Shown in pieces: positions 42,190-53,595 of a stretch of DNA of 64,000 bases (positions are counted from its first letter, which is position 1; every line of letters starts with the position of its first letter). Both the position numbers and the translations under genes were made by a program. Under the pieces are notes generated by a model. It was given only the letters and a program-made list of their open reading frames with translations. It did no database searches and was not told where the DNA came from. The DNA lies in NCBI GenBank assembly GCA_017416855.1, contig JAFQAZ010000001.1, positions 113,861-177,860 on the forward strand. The letters run 5' to 3'. This DNA comes from Clostridia bacterium. Lineage in GTDB: Bacteria > Bacillota > Clostridia > UBA1381 > UBA9506.

Positions 42190-45100
42190 ATGGCTGGTTT
42201 ATTAGATAACTTAGTGGGAGAAAAAATGGCTGAAACAATGCCGGCAGTTACGCTGGAGAAATTTCAGGTTTTTAAAGAAGAACGAAAAGTACATATTGAA
42301 TTGCTGGCAGAAGAGGTGTTAGGCAGAGAACTTATAAACCGTTTTTCTGATACGGTGAAGGAACGGTTCGGCCTTTTGGCAGTGGATTTAAAAGTGATAT
42401 ATAAGGAGTCTGTTTTGTCAACAGAAACCGCCGGCTTGATTTATGAGAATATGCTGGAAGAACTGTATGAAGAAAACCCTGCCGTGCGGGGTATTCTGTT
42501 ACATAGCTGCGGCACGTTTGAGAACGGTAATTTTTTAGTGCATCTGAAGTTCGGCGGGGAAAAAACGCTGGAAGATAAGGGAGTTTTACGCTTTTTTGAA
42601 AAACAACTGAAGGAACAGTACGGCTCTGAAGTGACAGTTGCTTTTCGGAATGACCGTATGTCTGCAGATGAATTATTAACCAAGCTGGAGAGTCAGAAGG
42701 CAGAGCTTTTGCGGGATACATCCGTGGCAGCGGCAGAAGCTGAAGCTAAGATTCAGGCGGCTAAGCCTGTGAAAAAACAGAAAATAGAAAAACCGGAAAC
42801 GTCGGAAGATGTTATTTTCGGGAAACCCTTTGGCGGGGAAATTACCCCGATTAAAGAAATTGATGAAAACAGCGGTAAGGTCATTGTTGAAGGCAAAGTA
42901 ATTGCTCATGAGGTGCGGGAACTGCGCAATAAAAAGACACTGTTAGAACTCTATGTGGCCGATAAAGAAAGCTGTATGATTTGCAAAGCCTTTTTGAAGG
43001 AAGATGAATTTGCTGAGTTAAAAGGCGGTTTGAAAAAGCTGAAGGGCGTGCGGATTGCCGGTCGTGCGCAATATGACACATACGCTAAAGAGGTCGTGAT
43101 TATTTTTCAGGATATTATGAAGGCGAAAACGAAAATCCGGCCGGATGAAGCTGAGGTTAAACGAGTGGAACTCCACGCCCACACCACCATGTCGGCAGAG
43201 GATGCTCTGGCAAAGCCGAAGGATTTGATTGCCCGTGCGGCGGCCTGGGGGCACAAGGCAATTGCCATTACCGACCATGGGGTGGTGCAGGCATATCCTG
43301 AGGCCTATGATGCTGGCAAGGACAATGATATTAAGATTATTTACGGTATGGAGGCTTATTTGGAAGCAGATTCTGTGACCTTTGTTCAGAATCCTAAGCC
43401 CATGCCCTTATCCGGTGATTTTGTGGTGTTTGATATTGAAACCACCAGCCTCTCCGCTCGGTTTGGTGAAATTATCGAAATTGCCGGTGTGAAAATCTCT
43501 GACGGGCGGACGGTAGGGCAGTTTTCTGAATTTGTGAAGCCGACCAAAAGCATTCCCTATCACATTACAGAACTGACCAACATTTCTAATGATATGGTTC
43601 GGGATGCAGATCCCATTGAAACCGTGTTGCCTGCGTTTCTGGAATTTTGCAAAGGCTGTGTTTTAGTGGCCCATAATGCCGGATTTGATGTGGGTTATAT
43701 TAAGAAAAAAGCAGAAGAACTGTCGTTGGACTTTGATTTTTGCTATATGGACACTCTGATGCTTAGTCGCAGGTTGTTGACAGCTTTGAAAACACACAAA
43801 TTAAATCGTGTAGCCAAGCATTTGGGTTTTGTGTTCGAAGGTCATCACCGTGCCATTAACGATGCAGAGGTGACAGCTCGTATATTCTTACATTTCCTGG
43901 AGCTCATGTCCGGAATGGATATCAAGGATGTATCAGAGATTAATGAACGGCTTTATAGTGATGAAACGGCAAGATATAATGATACCTACCATGCCATTAT
44001 TCTGGTGAAAGATATGGTGGGTCTTAAAAACCTGTATAAATTGGTGTCATTTTCTCATATTGACCATTATAATAAGCGCCCTCGTATTTCAAAAGAACTG
44101 TTTTCGGCACACAGAGAGGGCCTTATTTTGGGTAGTGCCTGTGAAGCGGGAGAATTGTATCAGAAAATGCTCCGCGGCGCAACGGAGGAAGAGCTTACAG
44201 CCATTGCTTCCTATTATGATTATCTGGAAATTCAGCCTTTGGGCAATAATAGTTTTATGATTCGCGACCATTTGGTAGAAGGAAAAGCTGAACTGGAGAC
44301 AATGAATAAAGCTATTGTTGAACTGGGGGACAAGCTGGGCAAACGGGTTGTGGCGGCTTGCGATGTGCACTTTTTGGAACCGGATGATGCCATTTACCGT
44401 GAAGTGCTGCAAACAGCTAAGGGCTATGATGATGCTAATCATCAGGCACCGTTGTACCTGCGAACTACCGATGAAATGCTGGCGGAATTTTCATATTTGC
44501 CGGCAGATAAAGCCTATGAAATAGTGGTAACGAACACGAATGACATAGCGGATGAAATCGGAGATATTCTCCCCATTCCCAAAGAAACCTATCCACCGGA
44601 AATGCCCGGTGCCACAGAGGAACTGCAGGAGCTTTCTTACGGTAAAGCCCACGAGCTGTATGGTGAAGAACTGCCAGAGTTGGTTAAACAGAGAATGGAA
44701 AAGGAATTGGTGCCAATTATTAAATATGGTTTTTCCGTTATGTATATGATTGCGCAGAAACTGGTAACCAAATCGTTGTCCGATGGTTATTTGGTTGGTT
44801 CCCGAGGCTCAGTTGGTTCTTCTTTTATCGCCTTTTTGTCGGGGATTACAGAAATTAACTCTTTGCCGCCTCATTATCTGTGCCCCAAGTGCAAAAATGT
44901 AGAGTTTATTCTGGATGGCAGTTTTAGTATGGGTGCGGATATGCCGGACAGAATTTGCCCAAAGTGCGGTGAAAAATATAAAAAAGATGGGTATGACATT
45001 CCCTTTGAAACCTTTCTTGGCTTTGATGGTGACAAAGAGCCGGATATTGACTTGAACTTCTCCGGTGAATACCAGAGTGTGGCACATAAATACACAGAAA

Positions 45101-46464
45101 CCTTGTTCGGCGAAGGCAATGTGTTCCGTGCCGGAACGATTGGTACTCTGGCTGAAAATACGGCTATGGGCTATGTGAAGAAATATGCAGAAGCCAATGG
45201 TATCAGTCTGACAAAAGCGCAGATGAAACGGTTGTCGTTAGGCTTGGAAGGGGTTAAGAGAACTACGGGTCAGCATCCCGGTGGTGTTATGATTGTGCCC
45301 CGTGCCAATGAGGTGTATGAATTTACACCCATTCAGCATCCGGCAGATAAAGCAGATAGCGGCGTTATTACGACGCACTTTGACTATCATTCCATCAGCG
45401 GCCGATTGCTGAAGCTTGATATTCTGGGTCATGATGATCCCAGTATGATTCGTATGCTGGAGGATTTGACAGGCTTGAATGCCCGTACCATTCCCATTGA
45501 TGATAAACCCACCATGAGTTTATTTACGAGCACCGAAGCCCTGGGGGTAACTCCGGAGGATATCGGCAGTGAGGTGGGTACCTTTGCGGTACCGGAATTC
45601 GGCACAAAGTTTGTGCGGCAGATGCTTTTAGACACCAAACCAACGACTTTCAGTGAACTGATTCGAATTTCCGGCCTGTCTCACGGTACAGATGTTTGGA
45701 CGAACAATGCTCAGGACCTGGTTCGTGCCGGTACGGCAACGTTGCCGGAGGTTATCTGTACCCGTGACGATATTATGCTTTATCTTCTGCAGCATGACCT
45801 GCCACCGTTGACTTCCTTTAAAATTATGGAAAAGGTGCGTAAAGGTAAGGGTCTGGCGCCTGAGGATGAAGAGCTGATGCGGGAAAAAGGTGTGCCGGAG
45901 TGGTACATTACTTCCTGCAAAACCATTAAATATATGTTCCCGAAGGCTCACGCGGCGGCTTATGTAACCATGGCCTTTCGTATTGCATATTTTAAAGTGC
46001 ATTATCCTATTTCCTTTTACATTGCCTATTACACCGTCCGTGCAACGGACTTTGATGCAGAGCGGATGTTGGGCGGCAAAGAACGGGTGATGGCAGCTAT
46101 GCGGGAGATTGAAAGCAACCCCGATGCAACGGCGAAGGAAAAGAATGTGATGACTATTTTAGAGGTCTGTAACGAGATGTATGCCCGTGGTATTGAGTTT
46201 TTGCCGGTGGATTTATATGCATCTCATCAGACCAAGTTTTTAGAAGAAAACGGGGCTATCCGTCCGCCGCTTAATACCATTGCCGGTGTTTCAGATGCTG
46301 TGGCAGAAGCAATTTGCCAGGCAAGGTCTGAAGGAGAATTTATCTCCATTGAAGACTTTAAACGCAGAGCGCAGATTGGTACAGCTATTGTGGACAAACT
46401 GAAGGAATTCAATGTTCTTTCAGCCATTCCTGAGACAAACCAGGTAAGCTTATTCGATCTCTGA
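42190..46464 (+). CDS. polC: DNA polymerase III alpha subunit, PolC type
   Basis: The 1424-residue Gram-positive replicative polymerase has an N-terminal domain (about 1-210), an OB fold (about 220-320), and a PHP domain (VELHAHTTMSAEDAL, about 322-336) split by the DEDD proofreading exonuclease (FVVFDIETTSLSARFGEIIEIAG, about 413-435). A zinc site follows (CPKCKN and CPKCGE, about 898-925), then palm residues with EPDIDLNFSGEYQ (about 949-960), and the C-terminal duplex-binding region. Length matches the family (about 1430). The ATG follows a GGAAGG-type site. Confidence 0.97.
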   Translation: MAGLLDNLVGEKMAETMPAVTLEKFQVFKEERKVHIELLAEEVLGRELINRFSDTVKERFGLLAVDLKVIYKESVLSTETAGLIYENMLEELYEENPAVRGILLHSCGTFENGNFLVHLKFGGEKTLEDKGVLRFFEKQLKEQYGSEVTVAFRNDRMSADELLTKLESQKAELLRDTSVAAAEAEAKIQAAKPVKKQKIEKPETSEDVIFGKPFGGEITPIKEIDENSGKVIVEGKVIAHEVRELRNKKTLLELYVADKESCMICKAFLKEDEFAELKGGLKKLKGVRIAGRAQYDTYAKEVVIIFQDIMKAKTKIRPDEAEVKRVELHAHTTMSAEDALAKPKDLIARAAAWGHKAIAITDHGVVQAYPEAYDAGKDNDIKIIYGMEAYLEADSVTFVQNPKPMPLSGDFVVFDIETTSLSARFGEIIEIAGVKISDGRTVGQFSEFVKPTKSIPYHITELTNISNDMVRDADPIETVLPAFLEFCKGCVLVAHNAGFDVGYIKKKAEELSLDFDFCYMDTLMLSRRLLTALKTHKLNRVAKHLGFVFEGHHRAINDAEVTARIFLHFLELMSGMDIKDVSEINERLYSDETARYNDTYHAIILVKDMVGLKNLYKLVSFSHIDHYNKRPRISKELFSAHREGLILGSACEAGELYQKMLRGATEEELTAIASYYDYLEIQPLGNNSFMIRDHLVEGKAELETMNKAIVELGDKLGKRVVAACDVHFLEPDDAIYREVLQTAKGYDDANHQAPLYLRTTDEMLAEFSYLPADKAYEIVVTNTNDIADEIGDILPIPKETYPPEMPGATEELQELSYGKAHELYGEELPELVKQRMEKELVPIIKYGFSVMYMIAQKLVTKSLSDGYLVGSRGSVGSSFIAFLSGITEINSLPPHYLCPKCKNVEFILDGSFSMGADMPDRICPKCGEKYKKDGYDIPFETFLGFDGDKEPDIDLNFSGEYQSVAHKYTETLFGEGNVFRAGTIGTLAENTAMGYVKKYAEANGISLTKAQMKRLSLGLEGVKRTTGQHPGGVMIVPRANEVYEFTPIQHPADKADSGVITTHFDYHSISGRLLKLDILGHDDPSMIRMLEDLTGLNARTIPIDDKPTMSLFTSTEALGVTPEDIGSEVGTFAVPEFGTKFVRQMLLDTKPTTFSELIRISGLSHGTDVWTNNAQDLVRAGTATLPEVICTRDDIMLYLLQHDLPPLTSFKIMEKVRKGKGLAPEDEELMREKGVPEWYITSCKTIKYMFPKAHAAAYVTMAFRIAYFKVHYPISFYIAYYTVRATDFDAERMLGGKERVMAAMREIESNPDATAKEKNVMTILEVCNEMYARGIEFLPVDLYASHQTKFLEENGAIRPPLNTIAGVSDAVAEAICQARSEGEFISIEDFKRRAQIGTAIVDKLKEFNVLSAIPETNQVSLFDL

Positions 46465-46487
46465 GAAAAAGGAAGGAGTGTCAGGAG

Positions 46488-48878
46488 TTGAAACGCAGTT
46501 TGTTTTTCTGCACAGTTTCGTTGCTGGCAGGAATCTATTCAGCGTATTTCTTTTCCGGAACATTTCCTTTTCGTGTGATAGCGGGATTGACTCTTTTGCT
46601 TTTAGTTGCTTCCCTGGTAATTAAAAAGGGACGAGTTCCCTTTTTCTTGATTTTGTTCTTTTTGGTGGGCGCCTTTTGTTTGCGTTTTGCAAATGACGTA
46701 ACAAGGCGTCCCTTGTTTCCTTATTTAAATGAATATATAACGATGACGGCAGAATGTGTAGAAGAACCGGTATATGATGAAGAAAACGAAAAGTACACCG
46801 TGACAGCCCGTGTGGTGCATGTAAGTTTTTTAAAGGAAGAGCAAGACTTAAAAGAAACCGTACTGCTCACAGTGAAACAAGGAGAAACAGTACCCCGGTT
46901 CGGCGAGCGGTTTTCAGCGGTTTGTCTTTTGTATATACCTCAGGAGGCAATGAACCGTGGTGGCTTTGATTATGCTCTGTATTTAAAATCGAAAGGCATT
47001 TTTTTCCGAGGAGCCGTAGAGCCTGATACACTTATGGCAGAAGAGTCATTCCCTTTGTCTTTGGTAGACAGAATGTATCAATTGAACAGGCAATGTTCAC
47101 AAAAGATTGCAGAACACATTCCCAAAAGTGGCGCAGCCTTATTGCAGGCTGTCGCTCTGGGGAATAAGACGAATCTGACAGAGAATTATGAGGAAAAATT
47201 ACAAGTCAGCGGCTTATCCCATATGACTTCTGTTTCGGGTATGCACGTGACGGCACTTATGAGTCTGTTATATGCTTTGTGTAAGTTGATTAAAAGAAGT
47301 CGATATAAATATATTGGCATTTTCTGCATAATTTTACTGATTTTTATGTTGTTTACCGGAGCAACGCCATCTGTTATCCGTGCAACGGTGATGGGGCTTT
47401 CGGTGTTGGTGGCCTATTTGTTCCGGCGACGTGCCGATTATCTGACATCCTTAGGGGTTGCGGCAGCCGTGTTGGCTCTGTGTAATCCGTTAGTGGCTTT
47501 TGACGGAGGATTCATCCTTTCCTTTGGTGCCATGCTGGGATTTCTTTTGTTTGCAGAACCAATTACCGAATTTCTTGTAAAACTGTTTAAACTGCAGGAA
47601 AGAACAGGGAGATTCCCTCGCTTGTTGGCGGGGATATTTTCAATAGTATCGGCGAGTTTTAGTGTACAGTTGGTTTTGCTTCCGCTGATGTCTGCTATGT
47701 TCGGATACATTTCCTTATGGGGATTTTTAACCAATATCCTCGTTGCCTGGGTAGTGCCCTTTCTTTTAATCGGTGGTTTGCTCATTGGCTTTCTGGGGTT
47801 TGTACATCCTGTGCTGGCCATCGGCGTGAGCTATGGTGTGTATCCCTTTGCCAAACTGTTTACTTTTGTGGCCGCGTTCTTTGGTGAAAGATCGGAAGGA
47901 CTGTATACCGTAGCGGCTTTTTCGTGGTTTGGCGCCTACTGTTATGGGTTGGGGCTATTTATTTTTCATAGTGTTCTCTACAAAAAGCTTAATAGGGTTG
48001 TAGTGCCTTTGGTCAGCCTGCTGATATTGGGATTGTTGTATTTCCCTTTGGCAGAAGAAGATAAGGAACAGGCAAAGGTAACCTTTATTAATGTAGGGCA
48101 GGGAGACTGTGCGTTGGTGGAACTACCTGATGATATTGATATTTTAATCGACGCCGGCGGCACACCGGCCTATCAGGGATCGTTTGATGTGGGCAAACAG
48201 ATTGTGCTGCCTTATCTGCGTAAAAAAGGAATTAATGATTTGGATTATGTTGTAGCCAGCCATCCCCACGAAGACCACATTCTGGGTATTGGCCCGGTGA
48301 TGGAATATATACCGGTCGCAAAGCTCATTGTGCCTATAGGTTTTGGTGACGTGGAACTGGGTGCAGAATTGCTTTTTATAGCGGCCAATGAAGGAACGGA
48401 GATTGTTACAGTTTCCAAAGGGGATGACATTCGCTTTTCGGAGAATTGTACAGGACAGGTACTGATGCCGGGAGCAGCAGAGCTTATGGCGATGGAAGAT
48501 GAAAACAATAAATCTTTGATTTTGTGGCTTTCGTATTATGAAAACACAGTTTTGTTTACTGGTGATATGGCTATTGAAGAAGAAAGGGAGCTTTTAAAGG
48601 AACAACTGCCGGCAGAGGGTGCCGATATTTTAAAGGTGGCTCATCATGGCTCAAAGGATTCTACCTCAGATGCCTTTCTGCAATGGGCAAAGCCGGCATA
48701 TGCATACATTCCTTGTGGGAAAAACCAGTTCGGACATCCGTCAGATGAAGTGTTAGAAAGATTGTCGGCTTGCGGTACGACGGTTTATCGGGCCGATAAG
48801 GATAAGGATGTTTGTTTTGTGTTGAATGAATTTGGAATAAAGACCATCAGAAAGGGTGGAGAGCATTATGAAGATTGA
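46488..48878 (+). CDS. comEC: DNA internalisation competence protein ComEC/Rec2
   Basis: The 796-residue membrane protein contains an N-terminal DUF4131 region (about 1-160), the competence domain with multiple helices (about 200-490; ALGNKTNL, SGMHVTAL, GATPSVIRATVMG), and a C-terminal metallo-beta-lactamase domain (about 525-790; INVGQGDCALVELP, SHPHEDHILGI, VLFTGDM, VAHHGSKDST). It forms the pore that takes up single-stranded DNA. The start is TTG, with AAGGAG nine bases upstream. ComEA is not in the window, but a natural-transformation channel is evidently encoded. Confidence 0.93.
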   Translation: MKRSLFFCTVSLLAGIYSAYFFSGTFPFRVIAGLTLLLLVASLVIKKGRVPFFLILFFLVGAFCLRFANDVTRRPLFPYLNEYITMTAECVEEPVYDEENEKYTVTARVVHVSFLKEEQDLKETVLLTVKQGETVPRFGERFSAVCLLYIPQEAMNRGGFDYALYLKSKGIFFRGAVEPDTLMAEESFPLSLVDRMYQLNRQCSQKIAEHIPKSGAALLQAVALGNKTNLTENYEEKLQVSGLSHMTSVSGMHVTALMSLLYALCKLIKRSRYKYIGIFCIILLIFMLFTGATPSVIRATVMGLSVLVAYLFRRRADYLTSLGVAAAVLALCNPLVAFDGGFILSFGAMLGFLLFAEPITEFLVKLFKLQERTGRFPRLLAGIFSIVSASFSVQLVLLPLMSAMFGYISLWGFLTNILVAWVVPFLLIGGLLIGFLGFVHPVLAIGVSYGVYPFAKLFTFVAAFFGERSEGLYTVAAFSWFGAYCYGLGLFIFHSVLYKKLNRVVVPLVSLLILGLLYFPLAEEDKEQAKVTFINVGQGDCALVELPDDIDILIDAGGTPAYQGSFDVGKQIVLPYLRKKGINDLDYVVASHPHEDHILGIGPVMEYIPVAKLIVPIGFGDVELGAELLFIAANEGTEIVTVSKGDDIRFSENCTGQVLMPGAAELMAMEDENNKSLILWLSYYENTVLFTGDMAIEEERELLKEQLPAEGADILKVAHHGSKDSTSDAFLQWAKPAYAYIPCGKNQFGHPSDEVLERLSACGTTVYRADKDKDVCFVLNEFGIKTIRKGGEHYED

Positions 48879-49890
48879 TGAATTGAAGCAGATAATCAAA
48901 GGACAAAAACCAACCCCTCATGTGTTTCTCTTGTGGGGCGAGGAGGCTTTTTTGCGCGCTCATTATAAAAAACAACTGACAGAATTGTTAATGCCTGATA
49001 TGATGGAAGATCTGAATGTATTTTACTTTGATGGCAAAAACTATCGGATAGAAGAAGTGGATGAGGCCATTGAAGCGCTGCCGGTTATGGCGGATAAAAA
49101 GCTTTTGATTTTTACGGATTCTTTGATTTTCAAGCCGGACGGACGAAGCGGTGCCAAAGCAGAATACAGAGAATACTGGACCAAACGCCTGCAGGATGTT
49201 CCTGACTATGCATTCATTTTATTTGATGAAAATGAGATTGATAAACGAAGTGCTTTAATGAAACAGGTTGATAAATCAGGGGCCTGTATTGAATTTGCTT
49301 ATATGACAGAAGAAGAAATGGTACGCTGGACACAAAGACTGTTTGGCAGATTCGGCAAGGAAATCAGTCCGCAGGACGCCCGATATTTACATGAAATCAC
49401 CCAGGAAGGAATGATGGCAGTCCGCCGGGAAGCGGAAAAGCTTTCCGCTTATGTGGGTGACCGCCCCAGAGTGGAGCGGCAGGACATCGACCTATTGGTT
49501 ACACCGCCTGTGGAAGGGAAGGTGTTCGATATGGTGGCGGCAATGCTTAACCAAAATGCCGGCAGCGCCTTAAAAATGCTGGATGATTTGTTTGTTTTAA
49601 AAACTGAGCCGCAGCAGATTCTGGGCGCCATTATGTATAATGCAGAAAAGCTTCTTTCGACCAAACTGCTGATGAGCAACGGAGCGGACAAAAGCCAAAT
49701 TATGTCTAAATTGAAAATTAGTCCCTTTGCAGCGAGTAAATTTATGAAAGACAGCGCAAAATATTCTCTGCCGCAACTGAAAACCTTAGTGGACCGTCTG
49801 GCAGAAACAGACGGATATATGAAATCCAATTCTATGGAAAAAACCGTTTTGTTGAATCTTTTGGTGGCCGAAATAGCAACGGAAAAATAA
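48868..49890 (+). CDS. holA: DNA polymerase III delta subunit
   Basis: The 340-residue clamp-loader subunit has the delta N-terminal ATPase-like domain with HVFLLWGEEAFLRAHYKKQL (about 16-35), EEEMVRWTQRLFGRFGKEIS in the middle, and the C-terminal LNLLVAEIA. The ATG at 48868 follows GGTGGAGAG and overlaps the comEC end by 11 bases, showing translational coupling; the comEC-holA order is typical of Bacillota. Confidence 0.93.
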   Translation: MKIDELKQIIKGQKPTPHVFLLWGEEAFLRAHYKKQLTELLMPDMMEDLNVFYFDGKNYRIEEVDEAIEALPVMADKKLLIFTDSLIFKPDGRSGAKAEYREYWTKRLQDVPDYAFILFDENEIDKRSALMKQVDKSGACIEFAYMTEEEMVRWTQRLFGRFGKEISPQDARYLHEITQEGMMAVRREAEKLSAYVGDRPRVERQDIDLLVTPPVEGKVFDMVAAMLNQNAGSALKMLDDLFVLKTEPQQILGAIMYNAEKLLSTKLLMSNGADKSQIMSKLKISPFAASKFMKDSAKYSLPQLKTLVDRLAETDGYMKSNSMEKTVLLNLLVAEIATEK

Positions 49891-49927
49891 AAAAATGTTT
49901 GGTCATAAAAAATTCATAATTTATGAC

Positions 49928-49956
49928 TTGACAATTACCGGGAAAAGTGATATCTT
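49928..49956 (+). promoter_or_regulatory. Promoter of hrcA-grpE-dnaK-dnaJ
   Basis: TTGACA (49928-49933), a 17-base spacer and TATCTT (49951-49956). The CIRCE operator begins four bases after the -10 hexamer, so HrcA would sit on the transcription start. Confidence 0.8.
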
Positions 49957-49960
49957 ATTA

Positions 49961-49987
49961 TTAGCACTCAACGAGATAGAGTGCTAA
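49961..49987 (+). promoter_or_regulatory. CIRCE operator (HrcA binding site)
   Basis: TTAGCACTC (49961-49969), nine bases, then GAGTGCTAA (49979-49987) match the CIRCE consensus perfectly. It makes the operon autoregulated by HrcA and heat-inducible. Confidence 0.98.
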
Positions 49988-50003
49988 CAACGGGGTGGTT
50001 GTT

Positions 50004-51065
50004 ATGGATATGAACGAAAGAAAGAAGAAAATCCTTCATTCGATCATTAATGAATACATTAAAAGTGCTGAGCCAATCGGTTCGCGGCATGTGGCAAGAA
50101 ATCTGGATATTGGTTTATCCAGCGCCACCATCCGTAACGAAATGGCAGATCTGGAGGAAATGGGTTACTTAGAGCAGCCCCACACCTCCGCCGGCAGAAT
50201 TCCTTCTGATAAGGGATACCGTTTATATGTAGACTCTTTAATGAATGATTATGAGTTAACGGTGCCGGATATGACTGCTTTGGGCGGCACCCTGGAATGG
50301 CAACTGGGGCAGATTGATAAAATTATTAAAAAAGCTTCTGTCATTCTTTCGGAGCTGACGAATTATGCAGCCGTACTCACAACGCCCGAAATGAAACGGG
50401 GCGCTATTAAAACGGTGGAACTGGTGCCGGTGGATAACAGTTCGGCGTTGATTATTCTGGTTACCAATGAAGGGGTTATGAAGCACAAGCGTGTTTTATT
50501 GCCGGCAGGAACGGATACAGAATTTGTTCACCGCTTTTCAGCTTTGCTGCGTGAAAAGCTTTCCGGCCTGACACTGGATGAAATCAGCGCAACCAAAATC
50601 AGCGAAATCCGGCGGGCTATGCAGGCGCATTTCGAGCTTTTGTTCCCCATTTTAGATTTTATTGCTGATGTTATTGATGATGTTCGTGCCGAAACGGAGG
50701 TCTTCACCAGCGGTGCTACGAACATTTTGAGTTATCCTGAGTTCAGCGATGTGAAACAGGCCAAAGAATTTTTAGAGTTTCTGGATGATAAAAATGCTGT
50801 GGCCGGTATTCTGAATACAGATGATGAAACAGGCACACAGAACAACGGCGGCATTACGGTTCGCATCGGTCAGGAAAACGCTTTGGATATTATGAAGAAA
50901 TCCAGCGTGATTACCGCCAATTATTATGTTGGCAATCGGGTGATGGGAAAACTGGGGATCATTGGTCCCACCCGAATGGATTATTCAAAAACCATTGCAA
51001 AAATCAAGAAAATTTCTGCAATGCTAAACAGGCTCTTATATGAGCTTTATGTAGATGAGGAATGA
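50004..51065 (+). CDS. hrcA: Heat-inducible transcription repressor HrcA
   Basis: The protein is 353 residues from the ATG at 50004, which follows GGGGTGG. The N-terminal winged helix shows ERKKKILHSIINEYIKSAEPIGSRHVAR and LSSATIRNEMADLEEMGYLEQPHTSAGRIPSDKGYR, the HrcA signature. A GAF-like domain and a dimerisation insert follow. It represses by binding CIRCE and needs GroEL for activity in related bacteria. It starts the heat-shock operon and is followed by grpE with a 22-base gap. Confidence 0.96.
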   Translation: MDMNERKKKILHSIINEYIKSAEPIGSRHVARNLDIGLSSATIRNEMADLEEMGYLEQPHTSAGRIPSDKGYRLYVDSLMNDYELTVPDMTALGGTLEWQLGQIDKIIKKASVILSELTNYAAVLTTPEMKRGAIKTVELVPVDNSSALIILVTNEGVMKHKRVLLPAGTDTEFVHRFSALLREKLSGLTLDEISATKISEIRRAMQAHFELLFPILDFIADVIDDVRAETEVFTSGATNILSYPEFSDVKQAKEFLEFLDDKNAVAGILNTDDETGTQNNGGITVRIGQENALDIMKKSSVITANYYVGNRVMGKLGIIGPTRMDYSKTIAKIKKISAMLNRLLYELYVDEE

Positions 51066-51087
51066 CAGGAAAGGATTGGTTGCAAAC

Positions 51088-51630
51088 ATGGGTAAGAAAA
51101 AAGAAACGCCCAATGCCGAGCAGGAAGTGCTGGAGCAGGAAACGGCAGAAACAGAAGAAACAGAAGAAACAGAAGAAACGAAAACCGCTATTGAACCAGA
51201 AGAAAACCCTTTGCAGGCAAAATATGATGAATTATATGATAAGCATTTGAGGACGTTGGCTGAATATGATAATTATAAACGGCGTACACAAAAAGAAAAA
51301 GACAGCATTTATCTGACAGCACAGGTGGATGCAGTGGAAAGTCTTTTGCCGGTGCTTGATAATCTGGAGCGTGCTGTGGAGGCTGCCGAGGATTCGCCTA
51401 TGAAAGAAGGCGTGCAGATGATTGTTAAGCAGCTTTTGGAAACCCTTTCTAAAATGGGTGTCAGCGAAATTGAAGCGGTTGGAAAGCCCTTCGACCCCAA
51501 TCTTCATAATGCGGTGATGCATGTAGAAGATGAAACGGTGGGCGAACAGATTATTGTTGAGCAGTTTGCCAAAGGATATATGATGAAGGATAAAGTGATT
51601 CGGTATTCAATGGTTAAAGTAGCCAACTAA
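51088..51630 (+). CDS. grpE: Nucleotide exchange factor GrpE
   Basis: The 180-residue DnaK exchange factor has an acidic, Glu/Thr-rich N-terminal tail with a short repeat of TEE units (about 18-32), a long coiled coil (about 45-95; YDELYDKHLRTLAEYDNYKRRTQKEKD) and a beta-wing with GKPFDPNLHNAVMHVED and GYMMKDKVIRYSMVKVAN. I start at the ATG at 51088, with AAAGGA upstream; an earlier in-frame ATG at 51055 lies inside hrcA. Confidence 0.95.
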   Translation: MGKKKETPNAEQEVLEQETAETEETEETEETKTAIEPEENPLQAKYDELYDKHLRTLAEYDNYKRRTQKEKDSIYLTAQVDAVESLLPVLDNLERAVEAAEDSPMKEGVQMIVKQLLETLSKMGVSEIEAVGKPFDPNLHNAVMHVEDETVGEQIIVEQFAKGYMMKDKVIRYSMVKVAN

Positions 51631-51660
51631 GCGGTTAAAGCCGTTCATATATAAAATTAA

Positions 51661-53523
<1,863 letters not shown>

Positions 53524-53540
53524 TTAAAAGTTTAAATGAT

Positions 53541-53571
53541 TGACCCACGGCGGTTTGACCGTCGTGGGTTA
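53541..53571 (+). promoter_or_regulatory. Hairpin in the dnaK-dnaJ spacer
   Basis: TGACCCACGGCGG (53541-53553) and CCGTCGTGGGTTA (53559-53571) pair, with G-U pairs, around a 5-base loop. No T run follows. It could stabilise the dnaK mRNA 3' end or reduce readthrough to dnaJ, as intercistronic hairpins do in other heat-shock operons. Confidence 0.6.
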
Positions 53572-53595
53572 ACTTGCTATGAGGGTGAAGTATTT

